The translations under genes were made by a program, and so were the position numbers. Positions 17,031 through 25,226 of a stretch of 43,855 bases of DNA are shown one piece after another. Source of the DNA: Deltaproteobacteria bacterium (GTDB lineage: Bacteria; Myxococcota_A; Polyangia; DRWM01; JAAZOP01); NCBI GenBank assembly GCA_016218815.1, contig JACRCX010000148.1, positions 1-43,855 on the forward strand, written 5' to 3'. Position 1 is the first letter of the stretch. Every line of letters starts with the position of its first letter. The notes under the pieces were generated by a model, which ran no database searches, was not told the origin of the DNA, and was given only the letters and a program-made list of their open reading frames with translations.

Positions 17031-17660
17031 ATGGCCAGCCGGATGTCGCTCAAGCAGTTCGGGTTCTTCGATCTGTTCGACAAGCACGCCACGCTCGTGC
17101 TCGAGGGGACCAAGGTGCTGGCGGACGTCGCGGAGACGTGGCCCGAGAAGCAGGAGACGGCCCATCGCGTCGAGGAGATCGAGCACGAGTGCGACTCGGT
17201 CGCCCACATGACCATCGACCTGTTGCACCAGTCGTTCATCACCCCGCTGGATCGCGACGAGATCCTGCGGCTGGTCTCGCGCCTGGACGACGTCATCGAC
17301 CTGACCGACTCGGCCGAGCGGCGGATGGGCCTGTACGAGCTGGGCCCGTTGCCCGAAGAGCTAAAGCGGATGACGAGGGTCCTGCACGAGGCGATGGAGA
17401 GGGTGCTGGAGCTGGTGCGTCTGCTCAACGGCCTGAAGAAGGTCGACCGGATGCGGGAGCTGTTCCAGGAGATCAACCGGCTGGAAAACGAGGGTGACAC
17501 CCTGATGCACGCGGCGCTCGCGCACATCTTCAAGGCCCACGCGAACGAGCCGCTGACGGTGATCAAGCTCAAGGAGGTGTACGAGACGGTCGAGATGGCG
17601 CTGGACCGCTGCGAGGACGTGGCGAACGTGATCGAAGGGATCGTGCTGGAGCACGGGTGA
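17031..17660 (+). CDS. DUF47/PhoU-like accessory protein of a PiT phosphate transporter
   Basis: 209 residues, all helical, with PhoU-like repeats containing E/D-rich motifs: RVEEIEHECDSVAHMTIDLLH, TPLDRDEILRLVSRLDDVID and NRLENEGDTLMHAALAHIF. DUF47 proteins are encoded next to PiT-type phosphate permeases and are thought to control them. AGGAGG lies just upstream of ATG 17031. The gene overlaps the permease gene by one base (TGATG), so the two are translationally coupled. Its leader (16892-17030, shared with the divergent esterase gene) contains a small CCCCCG/CGGGGG hairpin near 16993-17008. Confidence 0.92.
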   Translation: MASRMSLKQFGFFDLFDKHATLVLEGTKVLADVAETWPEKQETAHRVEEIEHECDSVAHMTIDLLHQSFITPLDRDEILRLVSRLDDVIDLTDSAERRMGLYELGPLPEELKRMTRVLHEAMERVLELVRLLNGLKKVDRMRELFQEINRLENEGDTLMHAALAHIFKAHANEPLTVIKLKEVYETVEMALDRCEDVANVIEGIVLEHG

Positions 17661-18673
17661 TGGACTCGTTCTTCAGCCTGTTCCACAGCCCGTTGATCCT
17701 GATCGCAGCCATCGCGGCGCTGGCGTTCGACTTCGTCAACGGGTTCCACGACGCGGCGAACTCGATCGCGACGGTGGTCTCCACCCGCGTTTTGTCCCCG
17801 CGGCTGGCGGTGGCCTGGGCGGCGTTCTTCAACTTCGCCGCCGTCTTCGCCTTCGGCGTGAGCGTGGCGATGACCGTGGGCAAGGGGGTGGTGCACACGA
17901 ACCTGGTCACGGTGCCGGTGATCCTCTCGGGCCTGGTCGGCGCCATCGCGTGGAACCTCATCACCTGGTGGCTCGGGCTTCCCTCCTCCTCGTCCCACGC
18001 GCTGGTCGGCGGCTACGCGGGCGCCGCGCTGGCCTTCAAGGGCACGGCGATGCTGATTCCGTCCGGCCTGATCAAGGTCGCCGTGTTCATCGTCGTGTCG
18101 CCCATCGTCGGCGCCGGGCTCGGCCTGCTGGCGCATCTGGTCGTCGAACGTCTGGCGGCGCGCGGCGCGCCGCAGCGCATGACCAAGAGGTTCAAGCGCC
18201 TGCAGCTCCTCTCGGCGGCGGTCTACTCGTTCTCGCACGGAACCAACGACGCGCAGAAGACGATGGGCATCATCTTCGCGCTGCTCGTCGCTGGCGGGTC
18301 GGTGGCGCCGAAGGACCCCATGCCGATCTGGATCATCTTCGCCTGCTACACGATGATCGCGGCGGGGACGCTGTTCGGCGGCTTCCGCATCGTGAAGACG
18401 ATGGGCATGCGCCTGACGAAGCTGGCGCCGATGCAGGGCTTCTGCGCCGAGACGGGCGGAGGGGTGACGATCCTCGCCGTCTCCGCGCTGGGGATCCCCG
18501 TCTCCACCACGCACACGATCACGGGCGCGATCGTCGGCGTCGGCGTCGCCAACCGCATCCGTTCGGTGCGCTGGATGGTCGCCGGCCGCATCCTGTGGGC
18601 CTGGCTCCTCACGATCCCGATGGCCGCGTTGATCGCGGCGCTGTTCTGGTACGCCGCCGGGCAGTTCCTGTAG
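17660..18673 (+). CDS. PiT-family inorganic phosphate permease
   Basis: 337 residues, about ten membrane helices. The PiT signature appears twice, as expected for the internally duplicated family: DFVNGFHDAANSIATVVST near the start and SHGTNDAQKTMGIIF in the second half. PiT permeases import phosphate, or metal-phosphate, with H+ or Na+. GLPSSSSHALVGGYAGAAL and GIPVSTTHTITGAIVGVG are the matching conserved helices of the two halves. The start is ATG 17660, overlapping the DUF47 stop; GGAG lies 8 bases upstream. GTG 17657 is also possible. Confidence 0.95.
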   Translation: MDSFFSLFHSPLILIAAIAALAFDFVNGFHDAANSIATVVSTRVLSPRLAVAWAAFFNFAAVFAFGVSVAMTVGKGVVHTNLVTVPVILSGLVGAIAWNLITWWLGLPSSSSHALVGGYAGAALAFKGTAMLIPSGLIKVAVFIVVSPIVGAGLGLLAHLVVERLAARGAPQRMTKRFKRLQLLSAAVYSFSHGTNDAQKTMGIIFALLVAGGSVAPKDPMPIWIIFACYTMIAAGTLFGGFRIVKTMGMRLTKLAPMQGFCAETGGGVTILAVSALGIPVSTTHTITGAIVGVGVANRIRSVRWMVAGRILWAWLLTIPMAALIAALFWYAAGQFL

Positions 18674-18724
18674 CGCGGCCGCGTCCCGCGTGCGGCGCCG
18701 TCCCCCCGGACATGCACGCCGGCG

Positions 18725-18753
18725 GTGAATTCCACGGGCAACTCCCGTATGCT
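18725..18753 (+). promoter_or_regulatory. Candidate promoter of the nitrogenase-like operon
   Basis: GTGAAT (18725-18730) and TATGCT (18748-18753) are 17 bases apart; the -35 is weak. A small inverted repeat, ACGGG (18734-18738) / CCCGT (18744-18748), lies in the spacer and could be an operator half-site pair. The gene starts 44 bases downstream with GGAGGT 6 bases before it. Confidence 0.35.
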
Positions 18754-18796
18754 CCCCCCCGGTGCCGGGCGAGGATCGTCCGGCGGAGGTCGGTGC

Positions 18797-19627
18797 GTGG
18801 CTGCGGCTCGCGTCGAGAGAATCGTCTTCCTGGGCAAGGGCGGGATCGGCAAGTCGACGATCCTGAGCAACCTCTCCACCCTCTACGCCCGCATGGGACG
18901 GCGCGTGCTCTTCGTCGGCTGCGACCCCAAGCGCGACGCGACGATGCTGCTCACGAGCCGCACGGACGTTCCGACCGTGGTCGAGCAGCTCATCCGCCAC
19001 AACGATGTCCGCGCCGAGTCGGTGCTGGTGCGAGGGCGGGCGGGGATCGACTGCATCGAGGCGGGCGGTCCGGAGCCGGGCGTCGGCTGCGCGGGGCGCG
19101 GGATCGCACGCATGCTGGAGTTCTTCCAGGAGAGCGACCTCCTGGCGAAGAACCGCTACGACACCGTCCTGTTCGACCTCCTGGGCGACATCGTCTGCGG
19201 CGGCTTCGCCACGCCGCTGCGGCGCGGCTTCGGCCAGAAGGTCTTCATCGTGGTCTCCGACGAGCTGATGTCGCTGTACGCCGCCAACAACATCGCGCGC
19301 GCCGTGCTCAACTGCGCGCCCAACGGCGTCGTCCTCGGCGGCCTGGTGGCCAACCTCAAGGACGTGACGGCCGACGAGAAGCTGATCGGCCGCTTCGCCC
19401 GCCTCCTGCACACGAAGGTCGTGGGGACGCTGCGGCGCGACCCGGCGCTGCGCCGTGCCGAGTTCAAGCGCCTGACCATCGCCGAATACGCCCCGCGCTC
19501 GCCCACCACCGCGACCTTGCGGCGCCTGGCCCAGGCCATCCTCAAGCTCGATCCCAAGAAGCTGCCCGCGCCGACCCCGCTGGACGACCGGACGTTCTAC
19601 GACCTGTCGCGCCGGGGGTTCGCGTGA
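18797..19627 (+). CDS. NifH/BchL-like ATP-dependent reductase (nitrogenase iron protein homolog)
   Basis: 276 residues matching the NifH/BchL/BchX/CfbC reductase family along the whole length. Visible are the P-loop LGKGGIGKST (12-21), VGCDPKRDAT, the two cluster ligands in EPGVGCAGRG (Cys 98; NifH Cys 97) and LLGDIVCGGFA (Cys 134; NifH Cys 132), and SLYAANNI. The protein should be a homodimer bridging one [4Fe-4S] cluster and passing single electrons to a component-1-type partner with ATP hydrolysis. Its substrate is set by that partner. GTG 18797 is chosen because GGAGGT lies 6 bases before it and the product starts right at the first strand; GTG 18725 would add unstructured sequence. It is the only reductase gene here and precedes four component-1-like genes. 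Confidence 0.93.
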   Translation: MAAARVERIVFLGKGGIGKSTILSNLSTLYARMGRRVLFVGCDPKRDATMLLTSRTDVPTVVEQLIRHNDVRAESVLVRGRAGIDCIEAGGPEPGVGCAGRGIARMLEFFQESDLLAKNRYDTVLFDLLGDIVCGGFATPLRRGFGQKVFIVVSDELMSLYAANNIARAVLNCAPNGVVLGGLVANLKDVTADEKLIGRFARLLHTKVVGTLRRDPALRRAEFKRLTIAEYAPRSPTTATLRRLAQAILKLDPKKLPAPTPLDDRTFYDLSRRGFA

Positions 19628-21309
19628 GGTCGCCGGCCCGCGAGAAGCGACCCGCGGTCGCCGTCTCCGCGATCGGCCGCGACGGCGACACGATCCGACT
19701 GACCCTCGCCGTCCCGGGGACGTCCGACCTGGTCGTGCTCGTGACGCCGCGCGACGGGAGCCCGGCCTGGGGCCACACGCGACAGCTCGCGCTGCGCTAC
19801 GAGGGCGCGGTGCTGGCGCCCCCGCAGGAGCGGGCCTTGCGCCTGCTCGCCCTGCGCCTGCGCGACGTTCCGTTCCGGTCGCTGGCGGAGCGCGCGCCCG
19901 AGGTTCCCGGCGGCGCCGCCTCCTCGGCCGGCCCGGACGCGCCGTCCGACCGGGAGGCGACGCAGGAGGTCGTCACGGTCGACGAGTGGGGGAACCCGGA
20001 CCGCTGGCGGACGTTCCTTTTCCGGCGCGAGTTCCAGCGCAACGCGTCGTCCTCGATCCAGCTCGCGGGGCGGAGCGTGATCCAGGTTTCGCACGGGGAG
20101 TCGGAGTGCCTGTTCGCGACGCCGCGGATCGATGGCCGGACGATGTCGCTCTACAACTACCCGTGGGTGCGGCCGCTGGAGGAGGGCCCGGGGCCGGCGA
20201 CGGACGGGAGCCGCGACCGGCGCCGGCTTCCCTCGCACATCCTGACCGACCTGCGCGACGCGCACATCATCACCGGGGGCACGGCGCGACTCGAGGCGGT
20301 GCTGGGTGCGCTGGCCCCGCGCACGACGCGCGAGGATCTCGTGCTGGTCAAGTCCACCTGCGTGCCGCGGGTGATCGGCGACGACATGGAGGGAGCGGTC
20401 GCGCGCTGGCGGGGCCCGGCGGAGATCCGCTACGACGACGTGTTCGCGACCGACCCGAACGCCTTCCTGTCGGAGCTCATGGCCCGGGCGATCGCGGCCG
20501 GCGGGAGGCGGCGCCGGAAGGCGGGGGCGAGCATCGCCGGTCTGGCGCCGGGGCGGCCGTTCGAGGAGCTGGCCGGTCTGCTGGGCGACGCGGGAGTCGC
20601 GGTCCGCAGCGCGCTGCTCCCGCGAGTCGACCTCCGGGCCGCCGTCGCCTGGAAGACGTCCACGGTGCAGGTCCTGGTGCCCAACCCGTACTTCCGGAGC
20701 TACTACGAGCAGGTCTTCGCGCCGCTCGGGATGAGGACGGTGACCGCGGCCGCGCCGTTCGGAGTGGCCGGCACGCGGACGTGGCTGGAGGCGATCGCCG
20801 GTGCCTGCGGCCGCGCTGCGGCGATGCGGCGGGCCTGGCGCCGGCTGGAGGAGCGGACCGCGCCGGCGTTCGAGCGCCTGCGCCGCGAGATCGCCGGGGC
20901 GCGGCTGGGCATCGTGGCCGGTCCGGGCGAGCTGGCGGCGTTGTTCGATCCGATGGAGATGGCGGGCGTCCCCGCGCTGGACCTCGCGGTGGAGCTGGGC
21001 TTCGGCATCGATCTGCTGCTCTTCGATCCCGGCGACCGCTCGCCGGAGCCGGCGATCCCGCCCGCGTTCGCGCACGCGGTCGATGTGTACCATTTCGGCG
21101 ACCGGGACGCGCTGGTGGCGCTCCTGCATGACGCGCCCTGCGCGGCCGTCTACTCGGACCTGTACGCGGACGAGCGGGTGACGGCGGCGGGGAAGGCGCC
21201 CTTCTCGCTCCAGCTCTTCGAGCCCGGGGTGGCGGGGGCGCTGCGCACGGGCGAGCGACTGCTGGGGGCCTGCCGGTTGCCGTTCTACAGGAAGTACGGG
21301 GGCACATGA
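19624..21309 (+). CDS. Nitrogenase component-1-like protein (D-type, pair 1) with an extra N-terminal domain
   Basis: 561 residues, longer than its neighbours. Residues 1-~110 form an extra beta-rich domain (IRLTLAVPGTSDLVVLVTPR, LALRYEGAVL) that I cannot name, then an Ala/Ser-rich linker. From ~135 the nitrogenase component-1 fold begins. VSHGESECLF (Cys 162) lines up with the NifD Cys 88 motif. DAHIITGGTARLEAVLG and STCVPRVIGDD (Cys 246) line up with the NifD Cys 154 'CPxxxIGDD' motif. A Cys matching NifD Cys 62 is not seen. PFGVAGTRTWLEAIAGACG is the usual helix of the second domain. GTG 19624 overlaps the reductase stop (GTGA). It probably pairs with the next gene's product; the substrate is unknown. 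Confidence 0.85.
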   Translation: MRSPAREKRPAVAVSAIGRDGDTIRLTLAVPGTSDLVVLVTPRDGSPAWGHTRQLALRYEGAVLAPPQERALRLLALRLRDVPFRSLAERAPEVPGGAASSAGPDAPSDREATQEVVTVDEWGNPDRWRTFLFRREFQRNASSSIQLAGRSVIQVSHGESECLFATPRIDGRTMSLYNYPWVRPLEEGPGPATDGSRDRRRLPSHILTDLRDAHIITGGTARLEAVLGALAPRTTREDLVLVKSTCVPRVIGDDMEGAVARWRGPAEIRYDDVFATDPNAFLSELMARAIAAGGRRRRKAGASIAGLAPGRPFEELAGLLGDAGVAVRSALLPRVDLRAAVAWKTSTVQVLVPNPYFRSYYEQVFAPLGMRTVTAAAPFGVAGTRTWLEAIAGACGRAAAMRRAWRRLEERTAPAFERLRREIAGARLGIVAGPGELAALFDPMEMAGVPALDLAVELGFGIDLLLFDPGDRSPEPAIPPAFAHAVDVYHFGDRDALVALLHDAPCAAVYSDLYADERVTAAGKAPFSLQLFEPGVAGALRTGERLLGACRLPFYRKYGGT

Positions 21310-22616
21310 AGGCGCGCGCCGACGAGACGACGCTGGAGGCCGAGTTTCCCTACGGGTCGCGGCTGAACCTGTCGTATCTGATCGGAGTGTGCCTGGCGGT
21401 CAACGCGCTGCGCGACGTCTGGCTGGTGGTCGACGGACCCGACTGCGCGCACTTCAAGGGGCAGTACCTCTTCGGCAAGCATGACTGGGCCTCGACCCTG
21501 TACCGCACGGACGGGAGGCACCGTATCGTCTTCACCGGGACCAACGCGCAGAACGTGACGGGGAACCGCGACCGCTGGATCGAGCGCACGATCCGCAAGG
21601 CGATGATCGACGAGGCCGGCGCGGTGCTGTTCACGTCCATGCCGATGTGCGGCATCACCGGGGCGCAGTACGACCGGATCATCGCCGGGATGGGTGCGAC
21701 GCGTCCGGTGGTCGAGGTTCCCGGCCATTCGTTGCGCGGCGACTGGCTCGACGGTTTCGCGGAGACGTTGGCCGCGATCGCGCGGCACAAGGAGCTGCCG
21801 CGCGTGCGACGGCGGAAGGGGGCCGTCGCGCTGGTGGGCTACCTGCTGGACCGCAACGAGGGTGATCACGCAGGCAATCTGGCGGAGCTGCGCCGGATCC
21901 TCGAGGCGCTGGGGCTGGAGCTGGCCTCGGTCTGGCCGGGCGGCGACTCGTGGGGCGAGCTGGACGCCGTGGCGCGCGCGGGGACGATCGTGTCGCTGCC
22001 CTACGGGAGGGTCGCGGCGCGGACGCTGGCGGAGCGCACGGGGGCGCGCCTGGTGGAGACGGGCGTGCCGATCGGGCTGGACGGGACGCGCCGTTGGGTC
22101 GAGGCGCTGGGCGCGGCGTGCGGTCTTGGGGCGCGGGCCGAGCGGCTTGCGCAGGCCGAGTGTCGGCGGGTGGCGGCGCGTCTGGGACGCGTCGTGCCGT
22201 TCTATTTCCTGAACCGCGGAGCGGCGGTGTTCGCCGACCCGCACCTCCTGGGCGGGCTGGCCGGGCTGTGCACCGATCTCGGCATGCGGCTCCGCCTGGC
22301 GGCGTCGGTCGGTCGCGAGGCACACGCGCCGGAGCAGCTGCGCGGGGAGCTCGCGCCCGGCGTGCCGGTGCGACACGAGCCGCCGCTGGGAGCGATCGAG
22401 ACACGGAGACTTGCGGAGGCGGGGCTGGCGCGGGGCGACCTGGTGCTCATCAACGCGGAGATGGCGCGCGGCCTGCATCGGCAATTCTCTGTGGTCGACT
22501 TCGGCGTGCCGTCGTACTTCCACCATGCGGTCACCGAGGCGCCGTTCCTCGGGTTCGAGGGTGCGTTGCACCTGGTCAACCGGATGGCCGACGCGCTGGC
22601 TTGGTCGCTGGACTGA
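21306..22616 (+). CDS. Nitrogenase component-1-like protein (K-type, pair 1)
   Basis: 436 residues of the nitrogenase component-1 fold. Candidate cluster cysteines are at 29 (IGVCLAV), 47 (DGPDCAHFK) and 115 (SMPMCGITGAQYD). Three Rossmann-like domains can be followed: VALVGYLLDRNEGDHAGNL, then PIGLDGTRRWVEALG, and the C-terminal PFLGFEGALHLVNRM, typical of NifK/NifN/BchB-side subunits. It resembles the product at 23910-25223 in these same places (GYxxDRxExDHAxNLxELRR), so the two are paralogs. It overlaps the previous gene as ATGA, suggesting a stoichiometric complex with it. No metal-cofactor ligand His/Cys of true nitrogenase can be assigned. Confidence 0.87.
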   Translation: MKARADETTLEAEFPYGSRLNLSYLIGVCLAVNALRDVWLVVDGPDCAHFKGQYLFGKHDWASTLYRTDGRHRIVFTGTNAQNVTGNRDRWIERTIRKAMIDEAGAVLFTSMPMCGITGAQYDRIIAGMGATRPVVEVPGHSLRGDWLDGFAETLAAIARHKELPRVRRRKGAVALVGYLLDRNEGDHAGNLAELRRILEALGLELASVWPGGDSWGELDAVARAGTIVSLPYGRVAARTLAERTGARLVETGVPIGLDGTRRWVEALGAACGLGARAERLAQAECRRVAARLGRVVPFYFLNRGAAVFADPHLLGGLAGLCTDLGMRLRLAASVGREAHAPEQLRGELAPGVPVRHEPPLGAIETRRLAEAGLARGDLVLINAEMARGLHRQFSVVDFGVPSYFHHAVTEAPFLGFEGALHLVNRMADALAWSLD

Positions 22617-22629
22617 GAAGGGGGCAGGG

Positions 22630-23913
22630 ATGGCACGGGCACCGCGGGCGGCGGGCGGGGCGGGGCGCGGCACGGGGGGCGACGTCCATCCGCCCGATCC
22701 GGCGCAGAGGTGCTGCCTGCTGGAGGGAATGACCCGGCTGCTGTCGTTCGCGCCGGGCGACTTCGCGGTGGTGCTGCACAGCGAGCCGGACTGCGCGAAC
22801 CTGGTGCTGCGCGACGGCCGGGTGGTCGACGCCGGCCGCTTCTTCTGCAGCAACCTGTCGGAGGCGGACGCGATCGGCGGGAGGAGCCGCGCGCGGCTGG
22901 CGGCGGCCGTGCGGGAGGCGGTGGAGCGACGGCGGCCGTCGGCGGTGTTCGTGGTCGGCGGGTGCGTGGCGGGCCTCGTCGCCGACGACGCGGGAGACGT
23001 CGTCGCGTCGCTGCGGCTGCCGCGAGGCGTGCGCGTCGTCGCCCTGGACGGCGGGGCCTTCACCCTGCACGGGCAGGCCGAAGTGGTCGACCGGTTCACG
23101 GGCGTCCTGGCCGAGGCGGCGCCGCGGCGCGCGCGGAAGGTCGCTCGTTCCGTCGGCCTGGTCGGCTTTCCTCCGGACGGCGGCGAAGCGACGGGAATCC
23201 TGGGCCGCGCCGGGATCGCCGTCCGCGCCTGGCCGCAGCTCGACTCGCCGCAGGTGCGGTGGAACGCGCTGTCCGGCGCGTCCGCAATCGTCATCAGCGA
23301 CGGGAGGCTGTTCGGGCGGCTGGCGGGCATCCTGGCGAGTCGTCACGGCGTGCCGGTAATCGAGCTGCCTCCGCCGGTCGGGGCCGAAGGGTCGGCGCGC
23401 TGGTATGCCGGATTGGCGGCGCACCTCGGCCCGGGTGCGGCGATGCGCCGGGCGTTCCGGCGCGAGCGGGCCGCGGCGGGACGCGCGGTGGCGGCCTTCC
23501 GGCGGCGGTTCGCGGGAAGGAAGCTCGCGTACCACGTCGGCGGCCGGAAGGACTTCGAGCTGTGGACGCTGGTCCGCGACGGACTGGCGTTCGTTCCGGC
23601 GCTGCGGGAGCTGGGGCTGCGCGTCGAGCTGCTGTTCCAGGGCGCGGTGGAGGAGGCGCAGCGGCGGCGGATCGAGGCGCTGCTGGCGCACCACGACCTC
23701 GACCTCCCGTACCGTTGCCTGCCGGACCGCGTGTCGCTGGCGGGCGAGCTGCAGGGCGGCCGGTTCGACGCGGTGTACTGCTGCGACTCGCTGCGCGAGG
23801 AGGCCGGCGCGGCCGGCGTGCCGATCGTCGCCGCCGGAAGCCTGCGAACCGGGTTCGCCGGGGCGGAGGCGAACGCCGCGGTCCTGGCCGCGCTGCTGGA
23901 GCGGGGCCGATGA
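22630..23913 (+). CDS. Nitrogenase component-1-like protein (D/N-type, pair 2)
   Basis: 427 residues. After a low-complexity start, candidate cluster cysteines sit at 28/29 (RCCLLEG), 55 (HSEPDCANL) and 112 (VVGGCVAGLVADD), plus one at 73 (FFCSN). The 28-55-112 spacing is close to the three cluster cysteines of the DPOR subunit BchN (26, 51, 112, from memory), and CVAGLVADD matches the 'CPxxxIGDD' site. The second and third domains are recognisable but divergent (KLAYHVGGRKDFELW, FDAVYCCDSLREEAG). It probably partners the next, overlapping gene. The start is ATG 22630, 13 bases after the previous stop with AGGGGGCAGGG upstream; a later start would remove little but the disordered leader. Confidence 0.85.
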   Translation: MARAPRAAGGAGRGTGGDVHPPDPAQRCCLLEGMTRLLSFAPGDFAVVLHSEPDCANLVLRDGRVVDAGRFFCSNLSEADAIGGRSRARLAAAVREAVERRRPSAVFVVGGCVAGLVADDAGDVVASLRLPRGVRVVALDGGAFTLHGQAEVVDRFTGVLAEAAPRRARKVARSVGLVGFPPDGGEATGILGRAGIAVRAWPQLDSPQVRWNALSGASAIVISDGRLFGRLAGILASRHGVPVIELPPPVGAEGSARWYAGLAAHLGPGAAMRRAFRRERAAAGRAVAAFRRRFAGRKLAYHVGGRKDFELWTLVRDGLAFVPALRELGLRVELLFQGAVEEAQRRRIEALLAHHDLDLPYRCLPDRVSLAGELQGGRFDAVYCCDSLREEAGAAGVPIVAAGSLRTGFAGAEANAAVLAALLERGR

Positions 23914-25223
23914 CGCGGGAGTTCGACATTCCGCTCGACAACCACCGCCGGATGTTCGGCGCGTTCCTCGCGGCCCATGCGATCCCGGACGCCGTCGACG
24001 TCCTGTTCACCGGCGTCGGTTGCAAGTCGAAGGCGCAGCGACAGCTCGCCATGCACGACCGCGTCCGGGAGGCCGGGAACAAGATGGTCTGGGCGGACGT
24101 GGGCGACGTGCAGCTCATCTCCGGGCCGGCGGAGCGGCTGCGCGACATGACGGTCGAGACGGTCCGGCGCCGGGGCAACGTCGGGCTGGTGTTGATCACG
24201 GATTCGGCCGCGATGGAGCTGACCGGAACGGACGTGGAGGCCGTGCTGCCCGCGATCCGCCGCCAGGTCGGGTGCCCCGTCGTCCACGTGGGGACGGCGG
24301 GCTGGGACGGCGACGCGTTCCTGGGCTACGCCGAGGCGGTTTCGGCGGTGTTCGCCCTCCCCTCCTGGAAGGCGGCTCGCGGCGACCGGCGCTCGGTCAA
24401 CGTCGTCGGCTATGTCTTCGACCGCTACGAGCACGACCACGCGGCGAACCTGATCGAGCTGCGACGGCTGCTGGAGGGCCTCGGCCTGCGGCTCAACGCG
24501 ACGTTCCTGTCGGGCGTCCCGCTGCGGTCGCTGCTCGGGGCGCCGGCGGCGGGGGTCAACCTTCTGCTTCCGTACGCGAGGTCGATGCGCGCGACGGCGT
24601 CGAGGACCGCGCGGCGGCCCGCGGCGCCGTGCGTCCTTCCGGTCGGGCTGGGCGGGACGGCGCGATTCCTGGAAGACGCGGCGCGGGGCGCGGGCGTGCC
24701 GGTCAAGGCGGCGCGCGCGCGGGCGGCGGAGGAGGGGGAGCGCTTGGGTCCGGCGTTGCGGGTGGCGCGCGAGGGGCTCGCCGGCGTGCGCGTGGGCATC
24801 CTGGCCGACACGCCGACGGCGGCGGGACTGGCGGGGCTGTTGCGCGAGCTGGGGGCGGAGCCGGTCCTGGCGGGGCTGCTCGACCGATCGCTCGGCGGCG
24901 ACGAGGGCTTCCGGGAGACGCTGGCCGCCGCGGGGCACGACGCCGGGGCCTGCGTGGTGCTGCCGGATCCGACGGCGCAGGAGGTCGAGTCCGCGTGCGG
25001 CGAGCTGCGGCATGGCGCGAGGGCTCGCGGCGGTCGGCCCTTCGACGTGCTGATCGCGCCCGACCTGTGGCTGCCGCGGGCGGCGACGGACGGTACGGCG
25101 CGCCTGGAGCTGGGGTTCGCGTCGAACCGGCGGCATGCGGTGGCGCCGTCGCCCTTCCTGGGCTTCTCGGGCGTGCTCTCGCTGGCGCAGCGCCTGCTGG
25201 ACGCGGCCCACAGGGTGCACTGA
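23910..25223 (+). CDS. Nitrogenase component-1-like protein (K/B-type, pair 2)
   Basis: 437 residues of component-1 fold. Only one N-terminal cluster-type cysteine is seen, Cys 38 in FTGVGCKSKAQRQ. Where the second conserved Cys would be (CxxxxIGDD region) the sequence reads LITDSAAMELTGTD, with Ser instead. Further landmarks: VNVVGYVFDRYEHDHAANL, PVGLGGTARFLEDAARGAG and ELGFASNRRHAVAPSPFLGF, the classic C-terminal helix of NifK/NifN/BchB-side proteins. Together with Cys 28/29, 55 and 112 of its neighbour this would give a four-cysteine [4Fe-4S] site at the subunit interface, like the cluster in DPOR and COR (inference). ATGA overlap with the preceding gene. Confidence 0.87.
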   Translation: MTREFDIPLDNHRRMFGAFLAAHAIPDAVDVLFTGVGCKSKAQRQLAMHDRVREAGNKMVWADVGDVQLISGPAERLRDMTVETVRRRGNVGLVLITDSAAMELTGTDVEAVLPAIRRQVGCPVVHVGTAGWDGDAFLGYAEAVSAVFALPSWKAARGDRRSVNVVGYVFDRYEHDHAANLIELRRLLEGLGLRLNATFLSGVPLRSLLGAPAAGVNLLLPYARSMRATASRTARRPAAPCVLPVGLGGTARFLEDAARGAGVPVKAARARAAEEGERLGPALRVAREGLAGVRVGILADTPTAAGLAGLLRELGAEPVLAGLLDRSLGGDEGFRETLAAAGHDAGACVVLPDPTAQEVESACGELRHGARARGGRPFDVLIAPDLWLPRAATDGTARLELGFASNRRHAVAPSPFLGFSGVLSLAQRLLDAAHRVH

Positions 25224-25226
25224 CCC

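Noticed and set aside
18797..25223. A genuine nitrogen-fixation (nif) cluster
   Set aside because: The component-1 proteins lack the recognisable NifD/NifK cofactor sites and the full six-cysteine P-cluster pattern, and no nifB, nifV, nifS/U or nif-type regulators are present.
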